Part shown: one piece after another, positions 20,178 through 27,702 of the stretch | Position numbering within the stretch: the stretch's first letter is position 1 | Layout of the letters: each line of letters opens with the position of its first letter | Source: Gilliamella apicola | GTDB taxonomy: Bacteria; Pseudomonadota; Gammaproteobacteria; Enterobacterales; Orbaceae | Reading direction: 5' to 3' | Length of the DNA stretch: 64,000 nt | Assembly (NCBI RefSeq): GCF_003202915.1 | Contig: NZ_QGLP01000007.1 | Location: 1-64,000 of the forward strand | Notes under the pieces: model-generated | The model's input: the letters and a program-made list of their open reading frames with translations, nothing else | Database searches by the model: none | Told to the model about the DNA's origin: nothing | Position numbers and translations under genes: made by a program

Positions 20178-21316
20178 TATTTTACTCCTTGGATAATTTT
20201 TATAATTTTGTTATAGACAATATCAAGCTGTTCAGCCGTTACACTACGAACATCTGCGTCTACTTTACCTTCATTGGCTTTATATTCCCGAAAATAGACT
20301 GCAATCTCGCCTTGCTTCATTAGATCTATCATTTCAACAGCAGTTTTACCAATTACCTTCGTATCAAAGGATATTTCTGTACGAGCAATATCTCGGCCTG
20401 CACCATCCCAGACAACTTTTGCCGATATACCATTAATAGAATTTAACTTTTCGATAAATGGTGTCATTTTGGCAACCATTTCTTGTCCAGTTTCTTGTTT
20501 AGGATCGTTAATATATAACTCAATAGCCTTGGTTAAGCCTAAAATACCCTCTTTACCTACCTTCATTGGTCGACCAATACCTTGAGATTGAAGTTTAAGC
20601 CATTCAATGGCTTGATGACGGCCAATAACTAAGCCACTAGTTGGCCCTTCAATTGCCTTTGCACCACTATAAATAACTAAATCAGCACCTTGTTGATAAT
20701 AGGTTTGTAAATCCTCTTCTGCTGCGGCATCAACAATTAATGGAATATTATATTTTTTGGCCACCGTTACAGCTTGCGCAACTGATAGCATACTTTTTTG
20801 CACACAGTGATGTGATTTGACATATAAAATAGCCGCGGTATCAGAATTAATTAATGATTCAATATGCTCTGGTTTACACTCATTTGCATAACCCGCTTCA
20901 ACCACAATTCCACCACCTAAAGAGACCATCGTACCAATAGGAGCGCCAAAATTTACGTTATGTCCTTTTGGTACAATAATTTCCCTAGCTACCCATTTAT
21001 CAGAGCTATGTAAATTAAATAATAAATCGCGATCATCTTTAACGATTAAACCTGCGACAGCTTGCGCAATGCCAGCAGAGGCACAAGATACAACTACAGC
21101 ATTTTCGACATTGAGTAATTTAGCAATATATTGTCCAGTTTTATCGACTAAATCTTTTATTTCAAAATATTCATTTAATCCATGGGATACAGTATCAACC
21201 ACTTCAACTCTTGGTGTTGAAACACCTAAAATAGTCATTCGCCCCGAAGCATTAATCACTTTTTTCAAGTGGTATTTACTGTATATTTCTTTTTCAGTTT
21301 GAGATTCTGAGCTCAT
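20177..21316 (-). CDS. dgaE: PLP-dependent ammonia lyase, DgaE type (SelA-like fold)
   Basis: DgaE in Salmonella converts D-glucosaminate-6-phosphate to 2-keto-3-deoxy-6-phosphogluconate and ammonia, using pyridoxal phosphate. This 379-residue protein has the family N-terminus (KKVINASGRMTILGVS), the PLP-site aspartate in IVDAAAEEDL and the Schiff-base lysine K220 in YSGAKAIEGP. It overlaps the upstream amidohydrolase gene by 23 bases and the downstream aldolase by one, so the three enzymes are tightly coupled. The true substrate here could be a different amino-sugar acid phosphate. Confidence 0.87.
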   Translation of the reverse strand: MSSESQTEKEIYSKYHLKKVINASGRMTILGVSTPRVEVVDTVSHGLNEYFEIKDLVDKTGQYIAKLLNVENAVVVSCASAGIAQAVAGLIVKDDRDLLFNLHSSDKWVAREIIVPKGHNVNFGAPIGTMVSLGGGIVVEAGYANECKPEHIESLINSDTAAILYVKSHHCVQKSMLSVAQAVTVAKKYNIPLIVDAAAEEDLQTYYQQGADLVIYSGAKAIEGPTSGLVIGRHQAIEWLKLQSQGIGRPMKVGKEGILGLTKAIELYINDPKQETGQEMVAKMTPFIEKLNSINGISAKVVWDGAGRDIARTEISFDTKVIGKTAVEMIDLMKQGEIAVYFREYKANEGKVDADVRSVTAEQLDIVYNKIIKIIQGVK

Positions 21317-22448
21317 TTTTACTACCTTCTTGTTTTATTTCAATGATTGTAACATTTTTTGTTGTATTTTTTACGATAGCAGCTAAAGGAACAAACTGTT
21401 CATGACATTCCCTTTTTTCACCTTCTGAATCAGTTAAAGAGACGGTTTGTTGTTTTATATCAAAAATAGTCAAATCGGCATCATAGCCAATGGCTATTTC
21501 CCCTTTATTATTTAAATGCAAAATTTGTGCCGCGTTTTTAGTAACACTATCAATAATTCTGGTTTTACTATAGCCTAGAGAGATAAATTTATTCATTACA
21601 TTAGCTAAACTAAACACAGGACCTTGTAAGCGATTTTTAGAATAGATATCAGAGCTGATTGTGTTTGGATAAACATCTAAACATTTTGCTCGCTCAGCTA
21701 CTGCAAAACTGAAACTTTCACCACCATGACCAATATCTAAAATCACCCCACGTTCAATAGCACGTTTAATTGAATCACGCAGATTATTTTGATTATCAAA
21801 TATTTGGTTGGGCTTACCATTAAAACAATGAGTAATAATATCGCCTTTAGTTAATAAATCTGCAATTTCATCAAGTTCAGGAGGATTGTTTCCTACATGA
21901 ATCATTAGTGGCAAACCAGTCTTTTTTTGCATCTCTTTCGCTTTGATTAACGGTAAAATACCATTTTCACCAACAACGCTACGACTCATCCTAACTTTTA
22001 TACCAATAATAAAATTGGGATATTTAGCTAAAGTTTGATCAAATAACGGCACATCCACATCTTGCATATCAGCAAGCTCACTTTGCCTTACTAAGCCTAT
22101 TTTTGAGATATTTAGGAAGGAGTAAACATGAGTTTTAGCCTGCATCGCTAAATCATAAAACTCGTCAATATCAAGTGCACCAACACTACCAGCATCAACC
22201 ACTGCCGTCACGCCAGACTCAACACCAATGAGATCGGGTTCATCATAGTAAATTGGTGAATGTGCAAAGCAATGGGTATGAGAATCTATCCATCCGGCAC
22301 TTATATAGTGTTGATTTTGTAGATCTAACACTCGATTTGAAGTTGCGATTATATTTTTGTCAATTTCAACAATTTTGCCATGTTTAATGGCAATATCAGT
22401 TACTGAATTGTCAATAAGTTTGGCATTTTTTATAATTAAATCATACAT
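21294..22448 (-). CDS. Amidohydrolase/deacetylase-family metallohydrolase
   Basis: TIM-barrel amidohydrolase of 384 residues, of the group I recall as EF_0837-like. Metal-site residues are in place: HTH (H57, H59), the probable carboxylated lysine K151 in GIKVRMSR, H184 in MIHVGNNP, H207 in ITHCFNGKP and D267 in SSDIYSKN. No signal peptide, so cytoplasmic. Position just before the ammonia lyase suggests that it removes an N-acyl group to expose the amine that DgaE then eliminates. That order of reactions is an inference from gene order. Dihydroorotase-like or other cyclic-amide hydrolysis is an alternative. Confidence 0.82.
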   Translation of the reverse strand: MYDLIIKNAKLIDNSVTDIAIKHGKIVEIDKNIIATSNRVLDLQNQHYISAGWIDSHTHCFAHSPIYYDEPDLIGVESGVTAVVDAGSVGALDIDEFYDLAMQAKTHVYSFLNISKIGLVRQSELADMQDVDVPLFDQTLAKYPNFIIGIKVRMSRSVVGENGILPLIKAKEMQKKTGLPLMIHVGNNPPELDEIADLLTKGDIITHCFNGKPNQIFDNQNNLRDSIKRAIERGVILDIGHGGESFSFAVAERAKCLDVYPNTISSDIYSKNRLQGPVFSLANVMNKFISLGYSKTRIIDSVTKNAAQILHLNNKGEIAIGYDADLTIFDIKQQTVSLTDSEGEKRECHEQFVPLAAIVKNTTKNVTIIEIKQEGSKNELRISN

Positions 22449-22496
22449 AATTTAACCCAACCCCTCGACCACAATTATGATTGAGGGGACATAACA

Positions 22497-23150
22497 TTAT
22501 ATAATTGGGAAGATACCACCAAAAATCATGGCACCTAATATTGCACCGCCAGTGATAGGCTTTTTCCATACATAAAATAATAGTGCACCAAGCAATGAAC
22601 CTATACCGATAGGAATAGAGGCAACCATAGCGGATAAAATAATCATTGGACCAAGAAAACGACCAGATGCATTTCCCGCGCCCATCATGACATCAGCACC
22701 AAAAGTTGATCCACCACCACTATTAACCGTAAATTTACGGATAAGGATGATAAGTAAACCTATTGCCATACCGAGTAATAAACCGGTTAATAACGCCACC
22801 AAAAAGTTTTCAATTGGCAATGTATAGCCACCAGCCAATAACAACGCTGGCACACCTAAACCAATACCTGTTTGTAACGCGCCACCAATATCGAGAATTC
22901 CAACTAGCGAGCCTTCAATGACACGGGCAAATAAAAAACTGGCACCAAACGCTGCTACTGCACCATAATCGCCTGTCGTCATGCCTGATTTAAGCATTGC
23001 AACAAAGGCTATTTCATTAAAAGCACCAATTCCATATACATAAAAAGTATGCGTTCCAGCAAAAATACCTGCAGAGAGTAATCCACAAAGAATAGGGAAT
23101 GACCAATCGGCATACCAAAAACTTTTATTAATGGTTGTTTGAGTATTCAT
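22497..23150 (-). CDS. Polytopic membrane protein, DUF4310 family
   Basis: Hydrophobic, glycine-rich protein of 217 residues with about six membrane segments (roughly 17-38, 64-90, 95-109, 115-137, 163-193, 198-216). Conserved-looking motifs are FWYADWSFP at the N-terminus, a GAFNE loop, and GADVMMGAGNASGRF before the fifth segment. Function is unknown. It is always, as far as I recall, found with DUF4311, DUF4312 and SFCGS proteins. Together with the next upstream gene it probably forms the membrane part of a transporter. The DUF number is assigned from memory and could be swapped with its neighbour. Confidence 0.8.
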   Translation of the reverse strand: MNTQTTINKSFWYADWSFPILCGLLSAGIFAGTHTFYVYGIGAFNEIAFVAMLKSGMTTGDYGAVAAFGASFLFARVIEGSLVGILDIGGALQTGIGLGVPALLLAGGYTLPIENFLVALLTGLLLGMAIGLLIILIRKFTVNSGGGSTFGADVMMGAGNASGRFLGPMIILSAMVASIPIGIGSLLGALLFYVWKKPITGGAILGAMIFGGIFPII

Positions 23151-23168
23151 AATCTATTGTTCCCTATA

Positions 23169-23921
23169 TTATTTAAACCAATAAGACAGACCATCTCGGA
23201 ATGAATTAATCATTTTCATATCAAATCCACGGAAATAACCGCTCATGACAAATAAAACAATTACCGCAGCTAACATGATTTTCATCACTCGGTTCCAACC
23301 ACTGTCATCCACTCCTTTACCAATCAAAATACCTAACACTAAACCAGGTACAGCATTCCCCATAATTAATTGCGCAAGCCCACCAAACAATGTGCCCCAA
23401 AAGCCACTTCTTCTACCGGCATCTAAAGCTGCCAACCAGAAAATAACCGGCATCACGGTTGCTACCAGTAAATTCGCAGCGGGAACTAAAACTTTGGTCG
23501 CGGTGATTTTTAAAGAATCAGGAATTACAGAGGTTGTTGTATTTAAAAATAACACAACAATCACACCGATTAATGCACAAGCAAAAGCCATTTTTTTAGG
23601 AGAATGTAATGTTTGCTCCAAATTTCGGTTTTTTATCATCAATAGTGCTGCGCCCCAGTTAGGGATAATTCGGTGATCAACATCTTGGGTAAATGAACCG
23701 GCAGCAACAGATGAAGCCCAGGCATTAAAAAAGAATCCTAAGCCAAATGAGAAATGTGCAGCAGGATCACTCTCACAAGAATTAAGTTCACCTAGGGTAC
23801 GAAATGCCCCCATACCTTGATAAGTTGGAGCATGAAACATTCGAGCAGCACCAGCGCCTACTCCAAATCCACATAGCCCACCAATTACAATGGACTTCAA
23901 TGCTATAATTAGAATTTCCAT
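23169..23921 (-). CDS. Polytopic membrane protein, DUF4311 family
   Basis: Membrane protein of 250 residues with about six hydrophobic segments (roughly 3-25, 53-76, 113-129, 145-165, 175-203, 213-229). It has a glycine-rich first helix and a large polar stretch with RTLGELNSCESDPAAHFSFG (41-60) and TQDVDHRIIPNWG (78-90), whose histidines and acidic residues could form a substrate site. It is 18 bases from the DUF4310 gene, and the two probably act as a heteromeric channel or permease. No ATP-binding or classical PTS EIIC gene is in the operon. The DUF number is assigned from memory. Confidence 0.8.
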   Translation of the reverse strand: MEILIIALKSIVIGGLCGFGVGAGAARMFHAPTYQGMGAFRTLGELNSCESDPAAHFSFGLGFFFNAWASSVAAGSFTQDVDHRIIPNWGAALLMIKNRNLEQTLHSPKKMAFACALIGVIVVLFLNTTTSVIPDSLKITATKVLVPAANLLVATVMPVIFWLAALDAGRRSGFWGTLFGGLAQLIMGNAVPGLVLGILIGKGVDDSGWNRVMKIMLAAVIVLFVMSGYFRGFDMKMINSFRDGLSYWFK

Positions 23922-23936
23922 TACTTTCCTTTTGCG

Positions 23937-24233
23937 TTATTTAGAGATAAAGTTAATATCGTTCAGATCGATAAATGTAACATTTACTGAGACATCAAGA
24001 GTGATGTCATAAAATGTCTTTTTTCGTGGTAAAAAAATAAATAAAAAACGTTCTGTAGTTATCTTTTCAATAGCAGAAACAACACTAATATCAAGCGGCT
24101 CAATTCGTAGCATTATATTATTCGTATTTTTAAGCACTTGCTTTTGCACCTGATTTAGTGCTATAGCAAATGCACGCTGCTTTGAATCTCCTTGCCCAGT
24201 TACTCTAACTTGTATCTGCTCAGTTTTTTTCAT
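23937..24233 (-). CDS. DUF4312-family small soluble protein
   Basis: Protein of 98 residues, predicted cytoplasmic, with alternating beta-type stretches (EQIQVRVTGQG at the start, FYDITLDVSVNVTFID near the end). I recognise no catalytic motif. It belongs to the conserved cluster of small proteins that accompany DUF4310/DUF4311 and is placed between the SFCGS gene and the membrane genes, 15 bases from the next gene. A role as a regulatory or coupling subunit of the transporter is only a guess. Confidence 0.75.
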   Translation of the reverse strand: MKKTEQIQVRVTGQGDSKQRAFAIALNQVQKQVLKNTNNIMLRIEPLDISVVSAIEKITTERFLFIFLPRKKTFYDITLDVSVNVTFIDLNDINFISK

Positions 24234-24246
24234 GTTTCTAACCTAT

Positions 24247-24615
24247 TTAACTACGTGGATATTTTTTCAAAAATGCTTGAGCTATACGTTGACCAAGTTC
24301 CACTGTATCCATAAAACCAAAGCCAAGTACTTTACAACCGTCATTAATGGCTGTTTCACCTTCTTCAATTGAACGCATACCATGTCGTTGAGAATATCCA
24401 TATTTATTTTGCGCCGTTATGGCACCCGCACCACCACTGCCACAAAACGAAAGCCCTAAATCGGCATTCTCATTATTCATCACATCGCCTAATTTCATAT
24501 CAGCAGCCATACCTGGGATAACAATTGCACGACATCCTTCAATAGAATTAATTCCTTCTGCAATTTTTTGCCCTTTTCCCATTCTATCGCCGATTACGAT
24601 GATTACTTCAGCCAT
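24247..24615 (-). CDS. Glycine-rich SFCGS-family protein
   Basis: Cytoplasmic protein of 122 residues named for its SFCGSGGAGA motif (56-65) with a single central cysteine, C58. Other features are VIGDRMGKGQKIAEGI near the N-terminus and KYGYSQRHGMRS (71-82). Size, alpha/beta pattern and one cysteine in a glycine-rich loop recall PTS EIIB domains, but I cannot show homology. It is the second gene of the operon. If it carried phosphate on C58 it would supply the missing EIIB function of this locus; otherwise it could bind the substrate or a cofactor. Confidence 0.78.
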   Translation of the reverse strand: MAEVIIVIGDRMGKGQKIAEGINSIEGCRAIVIPGMAADMKLGDVMNNENADLGLSFCGSGGAGAITAQNKYGYSQRHGMRSIEEGETAINDGCKVLGFGFMDTVELGQRIAQAFLKKYPRS

Positions 24616-24660
24616 AATAATTCTCCTTTTAATTATTGTTTTTTAGATCTAGTAATTTGA

Positions 24661-24996
24661 TTAATTTGCTATAGCCACTTCATAATGAACAGCTAATAAA
24701 TAAGCCTCTTCTTTTGCTAGGCTATTGAATAATTGTACAGTTTTATGTGCAAGCATTAAGGATTGTTCTGAGAGTTCATCAAATAAAGAAGGATCGACTT
24801 CAGGTAATTTTTCTAGTGTTTTTGCTCTTTCAACCATCGCTTTGACATGTGATAACAACATTGCTTTTTGCACGTCGTTTTGGGTTATTTGATGATCAGT
24901 TAACCAACGATTAATAATTTCTATCGTTTGCTCTGTCACAACTTCGGGATCTAAATCATCTTCGATCATACGGAATTGTTTTTGTGGCATAGTCAT
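24661..24996 (-). CDS. Free-standing PRD-domain protein
   Basis: Protein of 111 residues that consists of little more than one PTS regulation domain. Both diagnostic histidines are visible: H50 in LLSHVKAMVERA and H104 in YLLAVHYEVA. It has no HTH or RNA-binding domain, so it probably acts through protein contacts. It is the first gene of the nine-gene operon, whose last gene is a regulator that lacks both histidines in its own PRD1. It may therefore act in trans as the phosphorylated sensor unit. The start at 24996 has AAGAGAA upstream; the ATG two codons on is also possible. Confidence 0.78.
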   Translation of the reverse strand: MTMPQKQFRMIEDDLDPEVVTEQTIEIINRWLTDHQITQNDVQKAMLLSHVKAMVERAKTLEKLPEVDPSLFDELSEQSLMLAHKTVQLFNSLAKEEAYLLAVHYEVAIAN

Positions 24997-25424
24997 TCTA
25001 ATTCTCTTGTTTTTTTAAGATATCTTAGCCTAAATGAAATAACTATAAATGTGGAGAGAGAATTTTTCCTATTGCAAAAGGAAATTTATTGTAATTATGG
25101 ATTAATGCTGTTACTAACAAGCATTTTAGTGTGAGATATCTTTGTGAATTGAGTTAATTTATTTTAAATTTAATCCATAAACGCATAAAAATGCGATTAA
25201 ATAGCAAACTTAATATGAGAAAACTTCTTTTCCTCATATTTTTATCAGGTAAAAATAGCTATTTTTAATATTAAAGTTAAAACCTGTTAAATAATATTAT
25301 TTTAACCACACAACTGAGGCAACATGATACATCCCCAGTATGTAGGACATTGAAAAAGATATTTGTCGAATAGAGTTAAAATATATAAATTACCAATCCC
25401 TTTAGTATTTAGTTTTATTAAAGT
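24997..25424. other. Intergenic region upstream of the accessory operon
   Basis: Very AT-rich stretch of about 430 bases with no gene that I can support. It must hold the promoter of the operon to its left and the end of ygcG to its right. Two copies of the palindrome AGATATCT lie at 25018-25025 and 25134-25141 and may be operator half-sites. On the minus strand TTGTTA and TAATTA, 17 bases apart around 25088-25116, are a weak promoter candidate. No sigma-54 motif (TGGCAC-N5-TTGC) was found, unlike the sigma-54-driven dga operon of Salmonella. Confidence 0.5.
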
Positions 25425-26345
25425 TCACCAGCTGCCAGAAGCTCCTCCACCGCCACTGCGTCCGCCGCCACCACCACCAAAACCACCGAATGAACCTCCG
25501 CCAAAACCACCACCATTACCGCCGCCAAAACCGCCTCCTCGACCGCGTCCACTACCGCCACCACCACGCATAGTTAAAATGCCACTTAAAATTGCACTGG
25601 CAACAAAAGCTAAAAATATTAGTGGTAAAACAATATGTAATGAATAGCCATTGAATAAAGTAAAACCACCAACTGACATTCCATTTAGCAAACCAGTACC
25701 TAAACTTCGGCTAGTGCTACGTTTAGTGGAACTAATCGAAAATAAGCTGGCAATAGTGAAGCAGATAAAAAAAGATGCTAGCCCATAATTAAATAAATTG
25801 GCACCAAAATCACCAGCAAGTACCGTTTTGAGATCAGGATCACTGTTGGTCGCAGGTACTTGTTGAGGATCATTCAATTGATTGATTAATTTTGAAAGTG
25901 CATCATGTATACCTTGATAATAGTTATTTTGTCTAAATTGTGGTGCTAATTGTTCGCGGATGATATGGCTAGCAATCAAGTCGGTAATGGTGCCTTCAAA
26001 ACCATAACCGACTTCAATTCGCATCAATTTATCATCTTTAATAATTAATAATAAAATGCCATTATCTCGCTCTTTGTTACCTATTTTCCACTGAATAAAT
26101 ACCCGATCGGCATACTGTTCAACCGTTTCATTGTCGAGTTTTGAGATCATTAATACCGCGATCTGTGCACCATCAGTTCGCGTCTTTTCAAAAGCAATCA
26201 AGCTTGATTCCAAATCATCTATTTGTGATGGTTCTAAAGTATCTGACGTATCAATAACACGGCGATCAAATGTAGGAATCTCAGTTAATGCATAACTTAC
26301 CGCACTAAAAAACAGTAAACAAAAGAGCAGATAATATTTTTTCAT
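25425..26345 (-). CDS. TPM-domain protein, YgcG family
   Basis: Protein of 306 residues with an N-terminal signal peptide (hydrophobic stretch ending about AVSYA), a TPM domain (about 25-160), two hydrophobic segments (about 190-205 and 230-250) and a C-terminal tail made almost entirely of glycine with a final SGSW. TPM domains of this type occur in YgcG-like proteins and in the photosystem II repair protein TLP18.3. In bacteria they usually sit next to lemA, as here (five-base gap). The role is not established; a membrane-anchored scaffold or phosphatase-like function has been proposed for relatives. Confidence 0.88.
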   Translation of the reverse strand: MKKYYLLFCLLFFSAVSYALTEIPTFDRRVIDTSDTLEPSQIDDLESSLIAFEKTRTDGAQIAVLMISKLDNETVEQYADRVFIQWKIGNKERDNGILLLIIKDDKLMRIEVGYGFEGTITDLIASHIIREQLAPQFRQNNYYQGIHDALSKLINQLNDPQQVPATNSDPDLKTVLAGDFGANLFNYGLASFFICFTIASLFSISSTKRSTSRSLGTGLLNGMSVGGFTLFNGYSLHIVLPLIFLAFVASAILSGILTMRGGGGSGRGRGGGFGGGNGGGFGGGSFGGFGGGGGGRSGGGGASGSW

Positions 26346-26350
26346 TATGC

Positions 26351-26950
26351 TTATTGTCCAAAATTGACTGCTGGTGGATTAGAAATTTGTTGTTCATTTT
26401 CAACCGTAAACTGTTGTTTTGGTTGTACCCCTATAACATTTGCAATCCATTTGGTTGGCAATTGTCGAATATAAGTGTTAAAGGATTGTACAGTCTCAAT
26501 ATATCGACCTCTAGCAACCGTTATACGGTTTTCGGTTCCTTCAAGTTGACTCATTAAATCTTGATAGAGTGTATTTGCTTTAAGTTCTGGGTAATTTTCA
26601 CTAACGGCAATTAAGCGACTTAAGGCAGAACTTAATTCAGATTGAGCTTGTTGGAATTTCGAGAATAAAGCTGGATCACTAAGTTGATCTGCATTGATTT
26701 GAATCGAGCCGACTTTGGCTCTGGCATCAGTTACTTGAGTAAAAACATCTTTTTCATGACTAGCATAACCTTTTACCGTATTAACTAAGTTAGGCACTAA
26801 ATCAGCGCGTCGTTTGTACTGATTAACAACTTCTGACCAAGAAGCCGCCACTTTTTCGTCTTGAGTTTGAATGCTGTTATAGTCTTTAAAAAATAAAAAT
26901 GCCCCGATAATAATTAATATAATGATAAGCAAAAACGATTTGGATTTCAT
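26351..26950 (-). CDS. lemA: LemA-family membrane protein
   Basis: Protein of 199 residues with one N-terminal membrane helix (about 5-22) and a long helical extracytoplasmic domain. The family pattern VAASWSEVVNQYKRRADLVPNLVNTVKGYASHE follows the helix (residues about 34-66), and the AENYPELKANTLYQDL-like segment (VSENYPELK) lies near 115-130. It is upstream of ygcG in a two-gene unit. Function unknown; LemA is widely found in pairs with TPM proteins. Confidence 0.93.
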   Translation of the reverse strand: MKSKSFLLIIILIIIGAFLFFKDYNSIQTQDEKVAASWSEVVNQYKRRADLVPNLVNTVKGYASHEKDVFTQVTDARAKVGSIQINADQLSDPALFSKFQQAQSELSSALSRLIAVSENYPELKANTLYQDLMSQLEGTENRITVARGRYIETVQSFNTYIRQLPTKWIANVIGVQPKQQFTVENEQQISNPPAVNFGQ

Positions 26951-27307
26951 AGTGAACCCCTATAAATAGTTAAACTTCCAAATAGCTTAAAAAGCAATGA
27001 TAATTAGAAAATACTAAACAGTAGCCTAAAAATTTTGTTACTAAACAAACTTATAATGCTTAATTGAGGAATACATTTAATAACTATTTATAATAATAGT
27101 TATGGACTACAGACTACCAAGAAGAGACTTTTAGATAATAGATTTAATTTACATGAACTGACATATTTCTTTAATCGATGTTATGCCATAGAGTTTTATC
27201 AATTATATCTTTTTTTATGTAATTTGCGAAGAATTATCATAGGTAATTTTTATTAGTATTGCTCACAATACTTATTTTTAAATTTGATTTTTTAGTTTAA
27301 AAATTAC
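26951..27307. other. Gene-free AT-rich stretch between the ABM gene and lemA
   Basis: About 357 bases without a supportable gene. It contains a perfect 9-bp inverted repeat (ATAACTATT and complement, 27080-27103, six-base loop). It also has a short hairpin AGTATTG/CAATACT near 27254-27271 that could end the ABM transcript. The lemA promoter should lie in the right part for the minus strand, but no convincing hexamer pair was seen. Confidence 0.5.
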
Positions 27308-27619
27308 TTAGATAATGACTTCAAAACATTCAAGTTGAGCAGGTTCAAAATAGATATCTGGGTTATTTGGACGGTTATCTGTATTACGGTGAGTATGTTT
27401 GAAATGAGCAGAATTAACCCAATTTTCAAAATCTTGTTTTGATTCCCATTCGGCATATGATGAAAACAATGTGTAATCTGCATAAGTTTTACCTTTAAGG
27501 AAATAAAAACGATTAAAACCTTTCATCTCTTTTAAATGACTATCACGATTACGCCAGATTTCAATAAAAGTATCTTCACTACCTAACTTAATTTTAAACC
27601 GATTCATGACAATATACAT
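27308..27619 (-). CDS. ABM-domain monooxygenase, possibly haem-degrading
   Basis: Single-domain dimeric alpha/beta-barrel protein of 103 residues, antibiotic biosynthesis monooxygenase superfamily. N6 (MNRFKI), W67 and H75 in FENWVNSAHFKH fall at nearly the same positions as the Asn-Trp-His triad of IsdG-type haem oxygenases. It may therefore open haem to release iron without other cofactors. This is a position match by eye, not an alignment. No haem uptake gene is adjacent. It is the first gene after the rpoC terminator. Confidence 0.75.
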   Translation of the reverse strand: MYIVMNRFKIKLGSEDTFIEIWRNRDSHLKEMKGFNRFYFLKGKTYADYTLFSSYAEWESKQDFENWVNSAHFKHTHRNTDNRPNNPDIYFEPAQLECFEVII

Positions 27620-27651
27620 CTAATACTCCTTTCATATACCATACGCTTGAC

Positions 27652-27684
27652 AAAAAAATAGCACGTGGTATCACGTGCTATTTT
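27652..27684 (-). terminator. rpoC terminator
   Basis: A perfect 13-bp stem (AAAATAGCACGTG and complement) closed by the four-base loop GTAT, with a run of seven T on the minus strand. It lies about 20 bases after the rpoC stop and ends the ribosomal protein/RNA polymerase operon. Confidence 0.92.
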
Positions 27685-27702
27685 AGTCAGTTTATCTAAA
27701 AT

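Noticed and set aside
17514-24996. Horizontal transfer of the accessory operon by a mobile element
   Set aside because: No transposase, integrase, tRNA or flanking direct repeat was seen, and base composition looks like that of the neighbours by eye. Transfer remains possible but unsupported.
24997-25424. Possible sigma-54 promoter or CRP site for the accessory operon
   Set aside because: No TGGCAC-N5-TTGC pattern was found on the minus strand. TGTGAGATATCTTTGTGA has only one CRP half-site in the right orientation, so neither is claimed.
25363-25647. Proline-rich open frame on the plus strand (PPPP/KPP repeats)
   Set aside because: It is the antisense of the glycine-rich tail of the YgcG protein: GGN codons read backward give proline codons. 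No ribosome site and no family match.
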